Both the position numbers and the translations under genes were made by a program. A DNA stretch of 64,000 nt, taken from positions 60,427-124,426 of the forward strand of contig JAMCSN010000264.1 of NCBI GenBank assembly GCA_023381535.1, given 5' to 3'. Positions 54,240 to 62,197 of this stretch are shown piece after piece. Numbering within the stretch: the stretch's first letter is position 1; each line of letters opens with the position of its first letter. The stretch comes from Bacteroidota bacterium (GTDB lineage Bacteria; Bacteroidota; Ignavibacteria; Ignavibacteriales; Melioribacteraceae). The notes below the pieces were generated by a model. It worked only from the letters and a program-made list of their open reading frames with translations, did no database searches and was not told the origin of the DNA.

Positions 54240-55133
54240 CTATTGCGAAGAAATGTTACTTTCGCTATCCGGTTCGGCATGAACCATCACTTTTACATTT
54301 TTTATTCTTGAAGTAATTGCGTTTTCTACTTGGTGAGAAATTTGATGAGCGTGATCGATAGTGATGTTTTTATCAACATGAATATTCAGATCGACAAATT
54401 TATACGGACCGGATTCCCGCACTTTTATATCATGAAAATTTTTCACTTCAGGAATCCCGCCAACTATCTCATAAATTTTCTCGTTCAATCCGAGCGGTGC
54501 TCTATCAACCAGCGCGTTGAAAGATCTCTTGCCAAGTCTGTAGCTTACGGTTAGAACAATCATCGCGACAATTAACGCGGCAATCGGATCGGCATAATAG
54601 AAATGTAATGACGCACCAATCAATCCAACAAACACCACAGACGAACTCCATATATCGGTTGAAAAATGAAGCGCGTCGGCTTCAAGCGCCTGGCTTTCAT
54701 GTTTCTTCGCTACGCGATATAAAGCGCGTGAACGTGACACGTCAACAATAATAGAAGTAGCAATAACAACAAAACTCCACACTGTAACATCAATTTCCAT
54801 TTTGCCGGTTGAGAGCCGGCGAATTGCTTCATAAATTATCCATGCACACGTTACAACCAATAAGATTGTCTCGACAAGCGCGGAATAATTTTCGATCTTG
54901 CCGTGGCCATAGTTGTGATCTTCATCGGCGGGTTTATCGGAATGTCTTACGGCAAAAAATGTGATTGCGGCTGCCACCAAATCGAGCGCAGAGTGCAGCG
55001 CCTCGGATAGAATTCCCAAACTTCCAGTTAACAGTCCAATAACAAGTTTAAAACCGGTAAGGAAAATTGCAGCAAGAACCGACGTAAGTGCAATCCTTCT
55101 TTTTTCATTTGATGCTTGCGCTGAAGATGCCAT
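54240..55133 (-). CDS. cation diffusion facilitator transporter
   Basis: 297 residues, six spans. LSEALHSALDLVAAAITFFAVRHSDKPADEDHNYGHGKIE carries the HxxxD site and YGHGK motif of CDF family proteins; the second site is in DALHFSTDIWSS; a cytoplasmic C-terminal ferredoxin-like domain follows. Exports Zn2+, Fe2+ or other divalent metals by proton antiport; the metal is not decided by the motifs. Confidence 0.93.
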   Translation of the reverse strand: MASSAQASNEKRRIALTSVLAAIFLTGFKLVIGLLTGSLGILSEALHSALDLVAAAITFFAVRHSDKPADEDHNYGHGKIENYSALVETILLVVTCAWIIYEAIRRLSTGKMEIDVTVWSFVVIATSIIVDVSRSRALYRVAKKHESQALEADALHFSTDIWSSSVVFVGLIGASLHFYYADPIAALIVAMIVLTVSYRLGKRSFNALVDRAPLGLNEKIYEIVGGIPEVKNFHDIKVRESGPYKFVDLNIHVDKNITIDHAHQISHQVENAITSRIKNVKVMVHAEPDSESNISSQ

Positions 55134-55235
55134 GTTATTCTAAACCCGTGGGATATTCCAATCCAAAATTAACAATAATTATAGATAGTACTGAAAGATG
55201 ATTCAGAATATCAAATGTGCAGGTAATTGTGTTGA

Positions 55236-55565
55236 TCAGTTTCGTTCAACTACAACCGCTGTTCCGTAACACAGAACTTCGGTAACACCGCTCATCACTT
55301 CGGTTGCGTCGTAGCGAACACCAAGCAGCGCATTTGCACCGATTGCCTGTCCGTGCTGAACCATCAACTCAAATGCTTCTGAACGAGTTTTCTCGCATAG
55401 CTCGGTGAAGAGCGTAATATTTCCTCCGAAGATTGTCTGAAGTCCCGCGCCGATTGTTCCGAAAACCGAACGTGAGCGCACAACAATTCCCTTAACGACT
55501 CCTAAATTTTTTACAATTCTGTATCCGTCAAGTGTGAATGTTGTTGTGATAAGTGAGTGATCCAT
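55236..55565 (-). CDS. YbjQ/UPF0145 family protein
   Basis: 109 residues. FTLDGYRIVKNLGVVKGIVVRSRSVFGTIGAGLQTIFGGNI and GANALLGVRYDATEV ... VLCYGTAVVVE are the YbjQ signature. Pentameric small proteins sometimes called heavy-metal-binding by similarity; the function is not established. Confidence 0.9.
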   Translation of the reverse strand: MDHSLITTTFTLDGYRIVKNLGVVKGIVVRSRSVFGTIGAGLQTIFGGNITLFTELCEKTRSEAFELMVQHGQAIGANALLGVRYDATEVMSGVTEVLCYGTAVVVERN

Positions 55566-55594
55566 AAAATCTCCGTTAGATTTTTTTATACTAT

Positions 55595-56659
55595 TTAGTT
55601 AAAAGCCGGAATTAAAAATTTTTCAGTCAAATCAAAAATTATATATACAGACTTCTTAACATTCCATTTTGACGTGTTGACTATGACCAATTGCAAATCC
55701 GGAATAATAATTAAGAACTGTCCGCCGTAACCGGCAGCAAGATAAGAATTAAACTTTCCAAAATTTCTTGTGTGCCATTGATATCCGTATCCGCCAATCT
55801 GCGGGAATCCGTCAAAATACTTTTGAGTTGATTTGTGAATCCAGTTTTCGCTCACGATTTGTTTCCCATTCCAAAATCCATTCTGTAAAAATAACTGACC
55901 AATTTTTGCGAGATCACGCGACGACATAAACAGTTCGGAGTTGCCCATTTCATTTCCGTCTGCGGCTTTCTGCCAGCGGTAATTTTTTATCCCCAGCGGA
56001 TCGAACAAATATTGTTTTGCAAACTCCCGTGTGGACATACCTGAATATTTTCTAATCAATCCCGAAAGCAAATGCGAAAGTGCAGAATTATAATTCCACA
56101 CTTTTCCCGGTTCATTTTTGAGCGGTACATTCTGAATTAAAAATTTATTTGGTTCCTTACTTTTGTCCCACCCGTTTCTCCATTTACCGCCAAAATTATT
56201 CCAATCAAAACCGGTGCTCATGGTTAATATTTGCTTAAGAGTAATTTCTCTTTTCCTTTTGTCAACCGTTTGATTAAAATATTCAGGCGCCAGATCAAAA
56301 AGTTTTTGATTCTCATCTTTTATCAAACCTTTATCCAAAACAATTCCAATTAGTATCGAAGTGATGCTTTTCGTAACTGATTTAAGATCATTCAATTTAT
56401 CAATGCTGAAGCCGTTATAGTATTTTTCAAAAATAAGTTTACCGTCTCTAATTATTAAAAGTGAATACGTTGCCGGATTCGTTTTATTGTACGATGCAAG
56501 AGCGGAATCAATTTTGGCAAACGACCTCGAATATTTTTTCTCGATTTGATGATTGCCGGTTAGCTGGAAATCTATTTGCGCTCCTGCCGGTAATGTGTTA
56601 ACTAACAACAAGAAAATTATGATTTGATGTGTAAGATTAATTGCAGAGAAAAAATTCAT
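55595..56659 (-). CDS. secreted serine hydrolase, beta-lactamase/PBP-like
   Basis: 354 residues. Signal peptide (NFFSAINLTHQIIIFLLLVNTLPAGAQ), the SxxK motif SVTK in LKSVTKSITSILIG, the YNS motif in WNYNSALSHLLSG and a C-terminal GYGYQWHT strand. Class C beta-lactamase/esterase fold; substrate unknown. Its ATG directly follows the stop of the hicA remnant, so it may be read from the hicB-hicA transcript. Confidence 0.9.
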   Translation of the reverse strand: MNFFSAINLTHQIIIFLLLVNTLPAGAQIDFQLTGNHQIEKKYSRSFAKIDSALASYNKTNPATYSLLIIRDGKLIFEKYYNGFSIDKLNDLKSVTKSITSILIGIVLDKGLIKDENQKLFDLAPEYFNQTVDKRKREITLKQILTMSTGFDWNNFGGKWRNGWDKSKEPNKFLIQNVPLKNEPGKVWNYNSALSHLLSGLIRKYSGMSTREFAKQYLFDPLGIKNYRWQKAADGNEMGNSELFMSSRDLAKIGQLFLQNGFWNGKQIVSENWIHKSTQKYFDGFPQIGGYGYQWHTRNFGKFNSYLAAGYGGQFLIIIPDLQLVIVNTSKWNVKKSVYIIFDLTEKFLIPAFN

Positions 56660-56737
56660 TTATGCTTCTTTCAATAATTTTTCATTAGATAGAGCTCTAA
56701 TGATCTCTTTCAAGGATAGAATTGGAAGCTCTGACAT
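56660..56737 (-). pseudogene. truncated hicA-like toxin gene
   Basis: 25 codons: MSELPILSLKEIIRALSNEKLLKEA and stop. The first fifteen residues are those of a HicA toxin (MSxLPxxSxKEIIRAL); the double-stranded-RNA-binding core with its catalytic His is missing. It follows hicB by 4 nt as an intact toxin gene would in reverse order. Read as a deletion remnant. Confidence 0.6.
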
Positions 56738-56741
56738 ACGT

Positions 56742-56990
56742 TTATATTGTGATTGTGTGGAGACTAATTTCTTGGGGATTGTAACTCTTTAGAATACTTC
56801 GGGCATCTTTCTCTTCCAAAATTAGTGCGATTACCTCTTTGATATTTGCAATTGCATCATCAATAGTCCTTCCTTGTGTATAACAACCATCAAAAACGGG
56901 ACACTCGGCAACGTACCAACCGTCTTGACCTTTTTCGACGAGAAGCGGAAGCTTACGATTTGTTTTACTCTTTCTCTTTACCGATGCCAT
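56742..56990 (-). CDS. HicB-family antitoxin
   Basis: 82 residues. LPLLVEKGQDGWYVAECPVFDGCYTQGRTIDDAIANIKEVIALILEE is the partial RNase H-like fold of HicB. The basic N-terminus (MASVKRKSKTNRK) is unusual. No DNA-binding domain is fused. The partner toxin is truncated, so this is an orphan antitoxin. Confidence 0.9.
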   Translation of the reverse strand: MASVKRKSKTNRKLPLLVEKGQDGWYVAECPVFDGCYTQGRTIDDAIANIKEVIALILEEKDARSILKSYNPQEISLHTITI

Positions 56991-57132
56991 TTTCTCTCAC
57001 AGATTATGTTTACTGAAAAATATTATTCGTTCAGCGCAAAGTCAATTTATCGGGTGCCAGATGTTTTTTTTCTCTTCGCCGATTTTGAAACGGCGTTACT
57101 GAATTTAACCGATCCCTACTAACAACCCTTTA

Positions 57133-57164
57133 TTTGAATAGCCAAACTTAAATGTTTATCTTTG
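57133..57164 (+). promoter_or_regulatory. Bacteroidetes-type promoter of aspS
   Basis: TTTG at 57133-57136, 20 nt, then TATCTTTG at 57157-57164, an exact match to the phylum's -33/-7 pattern. Expected start near 57170, about 30 nt before the aspS ATG. Confidence 0.75.
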
Positions 57165-57198
57165 CGCCGTAATTTTTTCAAGGAGCAAAATTCGGTTT

Positions 57199-58965
57199 AT
57201 GAAGTTTGGAAAAAGAAGTCATACATGCGGTGAATTAAATGAATCTAACATCGGGCAAAATGTTGTTCTAAATGGCTGGGTAGCTGTTCGTCGTGATTTG
57301 GGCGGCGTAATATTTATTGAGATGCGCGATCGTTACGGATTGACTCAAGTTGTATTTGAACCAACTTACAATTCAGATACCCATGAACTCGCAAAAAAAC
57401 TGAGAAGTGAATTTGTAATTTCTATCGAAGGAAAAGTTAGAAAGCGTCCGGAGGGAACTGAAAATCCTCTACTTCCAACCGGCAAAATTGATGTGATGGT
57501 AGATAAACTGATTATCCTGAACCAAGCTGAGACCCCGCCGTTTCCTATCGAAGAGAGCATTGATGCAAGCGAAGATCTGCGTTTGAAATATCGCTTCCTT
57601 GATTTGCGCAGATCGGAAATGCAAAAGAATCTTCTTCTCCGTCATAAAATGTATCAACTCACACGAAAGTATTTCGATCAGCATAACTTTGTTGAAGTAG
57701 AAACTCCAATTCTGATGAAAAGTACACCCGAAGGAGCTCGTGACTTTCTTGTGCCAAGTAGAATGCACAAAGGAAAGTTTTATGCACTTCCACAATCACC
57801 GCAGACCTACAAGCAAATTCTTATGGTCTCCGGAATGGATAGATATTTTCAAATTGTAAAATGTTTTAGAGACGAAGACCTGCGTGCGGATAGACAATAT
57901 GAATTTACCCAGATCGATGTTGAAATGTCTTTCGTTGATGTAGAAGACATTTTTGAAATTGTTGAAGGATTGATGAAAGTATTTTACAAAGAGGTTTTGA
58001 GTATTGATTTAACGACTCCAATACCCCGCCTGAGTTTTGAAGACGCTATGGAAAAATACGGCAGCGACAAACCTGATCTGCGGTTCGACCTGGAGATGGT
58101 AACGCTTAACGATGTTTTTGCGAATTCGGATTTCAGAGTTTTCAAGGACTCGGTTACAAATAACGGAATTGTGACGGGATTAGCTGCTAAAGGATGCGGA
58201 GATTATACAAGAAATCAATTGGATGTATTGACAGACTTTGTTAAAAAGTTAGGTGCGGGCGGACTTATATGGATGCGTGTAAAGGAGAACGATTTAGAAG
58301 CTCCTATAGCAAAATTTTTAAGTGCAGAAGAAAAACAAATGTTGCTTCGGAAAACTAAAGCCGCTCCAGGCGACTTATTGTTTATTCTAACCGGACAAAA
58401 GTTGCGGACACTTACAATTATGGGTTCTCTTCGTTTGGAGATGGCTAAGCGCATGAACTTAATCAAACCGGATGTTTATCCTTCTCTACTTTGGGTAACT
58501 GATTTTCCATTGTTTGAATGGGACGACGAGACAAAAAGATTTTATGCCATGCATCATCCGTTCACGTCACCTAAAATGGAAGACGTACCGTTGATGGATT
58601 CTGATCCCGCTAAAGTGAAAGCCAGAGCTTACGATTTGGTATTAAACGGAAATGAAATTGCTGGCGGTAGTATTCGAATTCACGATTCAAGTTTGCAGTC
58701 AAAAATGTTTAATGTTCTCGGTATCAAACCGGAAGAAGCTCAAGAGAAGTTTGGTTTCTTAATGAATGCGTTTAAGTATGGTGCGCCGCCGCACGGTGGA
58801 ATTGCATTCGGCTTCGATCGTTTGGCAATGCTTTTTGCAGGAAGAACCTCGATACGCGATGTGATTGCATTTCCAAAAACATCGAGTGGTCTTTCTTTGA
58901 TGGATGATTCTCCTTCGCATGTTGAAGAAGCTCAATTGACCGAACTTCACATACGAGTAAAGTAA
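57199..58965 (+). CDS. aspS: aspartyl-tRNA synthetase
   Basis: 588 residues. OB-fold anticodon domain at the N-terminus, class II motifs 2 and 3 (FRDEDLRADRQYEFTQIDVEMSF; GIAFGFDRLAMLFAGRTSIRDVIAFPKT), and the bacterial GAD insertion between them. Charges tRNA-Asp; whether it also charges tRNA-Asn cannot be told. Monocistronic, with repeats on its 3' side. Confidence 0.97.
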   Translation: MKFGKRSHTCGELNESNIGQNVVLNGWVAVRRDLGGVIFIEMRDRYGLTQVVFEPTYNSDTHELAKKLRSEFVISIEGKVRKRPEGTENPLLPTGKIDVMVDKLIILNQAETPPFPIEESIDASEDLRLKYRFLDLRRSEMQKNLLLRHKMYQLTRKYFDQHNFVEVETPILMKSTPEGARDFLVPSRMHKGKFYALPQSPQTYKQILMVSGMDRYFQIVKCFRDEDLRADRQYEFTQIDVEMSFVDVEDIFEIVEGLMKVFYKEVLSIDLTTPIPRLSFEDAMEKYGSDKPDLRFDLEMVTLNDVFANSDFRVFKDSVTNNGIVTGLAAKGCGDYTRNQLDVLTDFVKKLGAGGLIWMRVKENDLEAPIAKFLSAEEKQMLLRKTKAAPGDLLFILTGQKLRTLTIMGSLRLEMAKRMNLIKPDVYPSLLWVTDFPLFEWDDETKRFYAMHHPFTSPKMEDVPLMDSDPAKVKARAYDLVLNGNEIAGGSIRIHDSSLQSKMFNVLGIKPEEAQEKFGFLMNAFKYGAPPHGGIAFGFDRLAMLFAGRTSIRDVIAFPKTSSGLSLMDDSPSHVEEAQLTELHIRVK

Positions 58966-58974
58966 CTCCCCCTT

Positions 58975-59287
58975 AAAAACTCCAAAAGAGTAAGATCAAG
59001 AACAAGAGCATGATAAAATAGTTTCGATATTCTTTCATAACGTAACTTACGCAAAAATTAAAATGTGCCTTAATCTCTTGCTCAGGCTCTTGATCATGAT
59101 CATAATCTCTTCTTGATCATAATCTTAATCTTTTCTTAATCATAATCATGAACATGATCTTAATCTCTTCTTAGTCTTCTCTTCCATAAAACTCCAAAAG
59201 AGTAAGATCAAGAGCAAGAACAAGAGCATGAGCAAGAACAAGAGCATGATAAAATAGTTTCGATATTCTTTCATAACGTAACTTAAT
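58975..59287. repeat. imperfect long direct repeats of six-base words
   Basis: AACTCCAAAAGAGTAAGATC ... ATTCTTTCATAACGTAACTT appears at 58977-59048 and again, expanded by extra GAGCAAGAACAA words, at 59189-59284. Between them the other strand carries CTTGATCATGATC-type words. Same word family as in mfd. Confidence 0.7.
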
Positions 59288-59582
59288 TAACTTATGTTAC
59301 GCAAAAGAAGGTTGAAATAATTTTACACCTTCGACATATGTCGCTCCTCTGGAGCTTAAACTAAGGGAGGGGACAACCTATCTACCAATATTTCGTCCCT
59401 CCGGGACTATGAACACTACAAAATAACGCGAAGAACGCCATTTCTAAAAGCTCCGATAGGAGCGGCATATTGGTAGCACTCCATGCACCAAAAACAGTCA
59501 AAGCCCCAGCGGGGCGACATAATGTTGAAAATCGCGCCACTGGCGGACAGTTTTTGTTTGTTACGTAACATGAGTTAATTAA
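59283..59582. mobile_element. 300-bp MITE-like element with 22-bp terminal inverted repeats
   Basis: The left end 59283-59304 and the reverse complement of the right end 59561-59582 agree at 20 of 22 positions; the shared core reads AACTYATGTTACGYAA, and both ends begin TTAA. The interior carries four palindromic units (CTCCTCTGGAG, GTCCCTCCGGGAC, GCTCCGATAGGAGC, GCCCCAGCGGGGC). No protein is encoded. The related element at 3771-3930 has weaker ends. Confidence 0.65.
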
Positions 59583-59878
59583 ACTTACCAAAAGCCGCCG
59601 TTTTCTTACCGGTAAAAATTACTCGGAATTGGAAAAACCATTCTCAAGATTTCTCTTTTCATTAGATAATTCATTTTTTATATTATTTTCAAAGAAAATT
59701 TTGTAGTAAGCAATTCCTATTTCTGGTTTGAAATTTGAACAAAGTGACTAACAAGAAAATGAGGCATTCGAAACCGGAAATAATTACTGTTAGTTTCAGA
59801 AAAAGGAAGTTAGACGGAAACTTGAGATACTCAGTAATTTATTTTTCATTTAATTAATCAAAACAAAAGGAGAAAGTC
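59583..59878. other. upstream region of the pilin genes
   Basis: 296 nt without a gene. AT-rich, ending in a strong ribosome site (AAAAGGAG) 7 nt before the pilin ATG. No convincing -33/-7 pair was found, and no sigma-54 site. Confidence 0.4.
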
Positions 59879-60268
59879 ATGGGTCAACAACAACTTCTAC
59901 TCATCGTGCTTGGGGTTATCATTGTTGGTATAGCAGTAGTAGTAGGTATCAACGTATTCACGGCAAGTTCAACATCATCTAACCGAGACGCTGTTATTTC
60001 GGATCTTACAAATCTTGCATCTATGGCTCAAACATATTACAGAAAACCAACTGCTTTGGGCGGTGGAAACAATACTTTCACTGGTTGGACTGTCCCAGCA
60101 CAATTGGATACAACAGGTAACGGAACTTATGCGTTGACAACAGCGGGGGCTCAATCCATTGTAATAACAGGTACAGGAAATCAAACCGGGAATGACGGAT
60201 CAGCTATGGTTAAAGTTGAGATGACTGTTGGACCAAACACAATAACTAAAACAGATATTAAAAATTAA
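59879..60268 (+). CDS. type IV pilin-like protein 1
   Basis: 129 residues. MGQQQ followed at once by a hydrophobic helix (LLLIVLGVIIVGIAVVVGINVF), then an amphipathic helix (SSNRDAVISDLTNLASMAQTYYRKP) and a Gly/Thr-rich beta region. This is the shape of a type IV pilin, but the leader before the helix would be only Met-Gly or absent, and the conserved Glu5 is missing. A near copy follows 26 nt later, and pilC/pilB-type genes come next. Likely the major subunit of a thin fibre or pseudopilus. Confidence 0.75.
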   Translation: MGQQQLLLIVLGVIIVGIAVVVGINVFTASSTSSNRDAVISDLTNLASMAQTYYRKPTALGGGNNTFTGWTVPAQLDTTGNGTYALTTAGAQSIVITGTGNQTGNDGSAMVKVEMTVGPNTITKTDIKN

Positions 60269-60294
60269 CGTTTTAATAGTCTGAGAGACATGTA

Positions 60295-60684
60295 ATGGGT
60301 CAGCAGCAGCTTCTGTTGATAGCGCTTGCGGTTTTAATTGTTGGTCTGGCGGTGCTTGTTGGCATCAATCGATTTTCTGCAGGTTCGTCTTCATCGAACC
60401 GTGATGCTGTAGTATCGGATCTAGTAAATCTTGGATCTTTAGCGCAACAGTATTACAGAAAAGCTGCTGCTCTTGACGGCGGGGGAAATAGTTTTACAGG
60501 ATGGACAATTCCAACTCAGTCTGATTCAACAGGAAACGGAACGTACGAGGCAACAAGTGTAACAGATCAAGCTGTAACGTTAGTAGGTACAGGAAATCAA
60601 ACCGGTAATGATGGAACAAATCCGGTTAAGGTGACAATGGTGGTAGGACCTAACTCCATCATATCCACTGTTACAAACAATTAA
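60295..60684 (+). CDS. type IV pilin-like protein 2
   Basis: 129 residues, same length and layout as protein 1: MGQQQLLLIALAVLIVGLAVLVGINRF, SSNRDAVVSDLVNLGSLAQQYYRKAAAL, then TGNGTYEATSV and TGNQTGNDG. Identity with copy 1 is highest in the helices and lower in the C-terminal strands, which would be the exposed face. A tandem duplication with divergence of surface parts is the simple reading. Followed by a terminator, so the two pilins can be made in excess of the machinery genes. Confidence 0.75.
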   Translation: MGQQQLLLIALAVLIVGLAVLVGINRFSAGSSSSNRDAVVSDLVNLGSLAQQYYRKAAALDGGGNSFTGWTIPTQSDSTGNGTYEATSVTDQAVTLVGTGNQTGNDGTNPVKVTMVVGPNSIISTVTNN

Positions 60685-60710
60685 TTTTTATTCAGATTTT
60701 TGTTAAATTG

Positions 60711-60748
60711 AAAGCCGATAGAAGCATTTATACTTTATCGGCTTTCTT
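60711..60748 (+). terminator. intrinsic terminator after the pilin pair
   Basis: Perfect stem AAAGCCGATA / TATCGGCTTT (60711-60720, 60736-60745) followed by T-rich sequence. Confidence 0.8.
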
Positions 60749-60755
60749 GTTATTA

Positions 60756-60823
60756 TTTTGTAGATTGAGCAGATTGCTCGATCCGGGCTTAGCAGTGAGC
60801 GAATAACTATTCGCTCTACAAAA
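60756..60823. repeat. palindromic repeat before pilC
   Basis: Arms TTTTGTAGA (60756-60764) and TCTACAAAA (60815-60823) enclose smaller stems (GAGCA / TGCTC; AGCGAATAACTATTCGCT). A dispersed palindromic unit; it may hide the promoter of the next gene. Confidence 0.55.
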
Positions 60824-60834
60824 AAGTGAATTAT

Positions 60835-62178
60835 ATGATAGAAATTAGATTTACAGCACAGAAATCAAATGGCCAGGTATTGAGTGGAAGTCTAACGGAA
60901 CCTTCATTTTCCGAAGCCAAGAAGAAGATTCATAAGCTCGCAAATAAAAACCAACTTAAAGTCCAATCCATCGAGAAAAAGTCTTCTTTCATCTATAAAA
61001 TTAAGCGCGGTACAGAAAAACCAATTGTTGGCGAGCAAAGAGCTTTCAACAAAGAAGAAGTTGTTAACGCGCTTCGCAAATTAGGTTACGAAGTTGTATC
61101 GGTTAACAAAAAGTTACTTGATTTCAATTTAAAACCGCCGATGCAAGATATTGTTTCATATGTAAAAATTAGCGCGGAACTCCTTGATCAAAAATTGCCA
61201 TACAGCGAAATTCTAACTCTCTTAATAAATGATATTCAAAACAAAACACTTCGCGAGACACTAAAGCAGATTAATAACGAACTGAAAAAAGGCGCGGATA
61301 GCGAGACTACATTTTTACGCTATCAATCTGTTTTCGGAAAGTTTACCGCCTTCATGTTGGGACTTGCTTCCAAGAGCGGTAACATGGCGGAGATTTATAA
61401 AGCCACGGCAAAATTTCTAGAAAGACAGCAAGAGTTCAGAAAAAGTTTGAAGAGCGCATTGATTACCCCTATGATCACTCTTTTTGTTCTGTTTATTGCC
61501 GTACTATTTTATGTGGGGTATATTTTTCCAGCAACAGCGCAGTTGTTTGTAAAATTTAAGATTGATCTTCCGCCGATGACAGCAGCAACTTTGAAACTTT
61601 CAAACTTTTTGATGGGACACGCTCTGCTTGTTACAATTTTTGTAGTTGGTCCTCCTCTTGCACTTTGGCAATTTAGCAGAACAAAAAAAGGCAAACTATT
61701 TTTCGATCGCATAATGTTAAAAATTCCCGTTCTGGGATCTTTAGTTCACAAAACATTGATTGAAGTTTTTTGCCGCGTGTTCTATACATTGTATAGCGGC
61801 TCTGCAGAAAGTATAGAGCCGATTAGAATTGCGGCGGAAGCGACCGGCAATCTTTACTTTGAACAACAAATTAAAAATGTTGCAATTCCTTTAATGATCA
61901 AGAAAGGCGCAGGTATAACAGAAGCGTTTGAAGCAAGCGGGATTTTTACGGAGACTGCAATCTCAAGATTTCATTCCGGCGAAGAAACCGGAACAATTAA
62001 AAACACTGCATTGCAGCTGGCTAATTATTACGAAAGTGAAACTGTTTATAGATTAAAAAGCATAATCGAAATGATTCAAGTTGTAATTGCCATGATCATC
62101 ATGGTTGTAATGATCGCACTAACGCTTATCTCGGCTGAAACGGCAACGATTAGTCCTAAGTCGCCAATGGTTCAGTAG
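60835..62178 (+). CDS. pilC: PilC/GspF-type inner-membrane platform protein
   Basis: 447 residues from the ATG at 60835; an in-frame GTG three codons earlier has no ribosome site. N-terminal region includes VNALRKLGYEVVSVNKK, followed by two T2SSF repeats (about 110-240 and 310-440), each with membrane spans; the motif PYSEILTLL and the C-terminal VVIAMIIMVVMIALTLISAE match the family. Couples the assembly ATPase to pilin insertion in type IV pilus or type II secretion systems. Confidence 0.88.
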   Translation: MIEIRFTAQKSNGQVLSGSLTEPSFSEAKKKIHKLANKNQLKVQSIEKKSSFIYKIKRGTEKPIVGEQRAFNKEEVVNALRKLGYEVVSVNKKLLDFNLKPPMQDIVSYVKISAELLDQKLPYSEILTLLINDIQNKTLRETLKQINNELKKGADSETTFLRYQSVFGKFTAFMLGLASKSGNMAEIYKATAKFLERQQEFRKSLKSALITPMITLFVLFIAVLFYVGYIFPATAQLFVKFKIDLPPMTAATLKLSNFLMGHALLVTIFVVGPPLALWQFSRTKKGKLFFDRIMLKIPVLGSLVHKTLIEVFCRVFYTLYSGSAESIEPIRIAAEATGNLYFEQQIKNVAIPLMIKKGAGITEAFEASGIFTETAISRFHSGEETGTIKNTALQLANYYESETVYRLKSIIEMIQVVIAMIIMVVMIALTLISAETATISPKSPMVQ

Positions 62179-62197
62179 AACGTAGAGGAAACAGAAA

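Noticed and set aside
59583..59878. Sigma-54 promoter before the pilin genes
   Set aside because: No GG-N10-GC pair at the required spacing was found.
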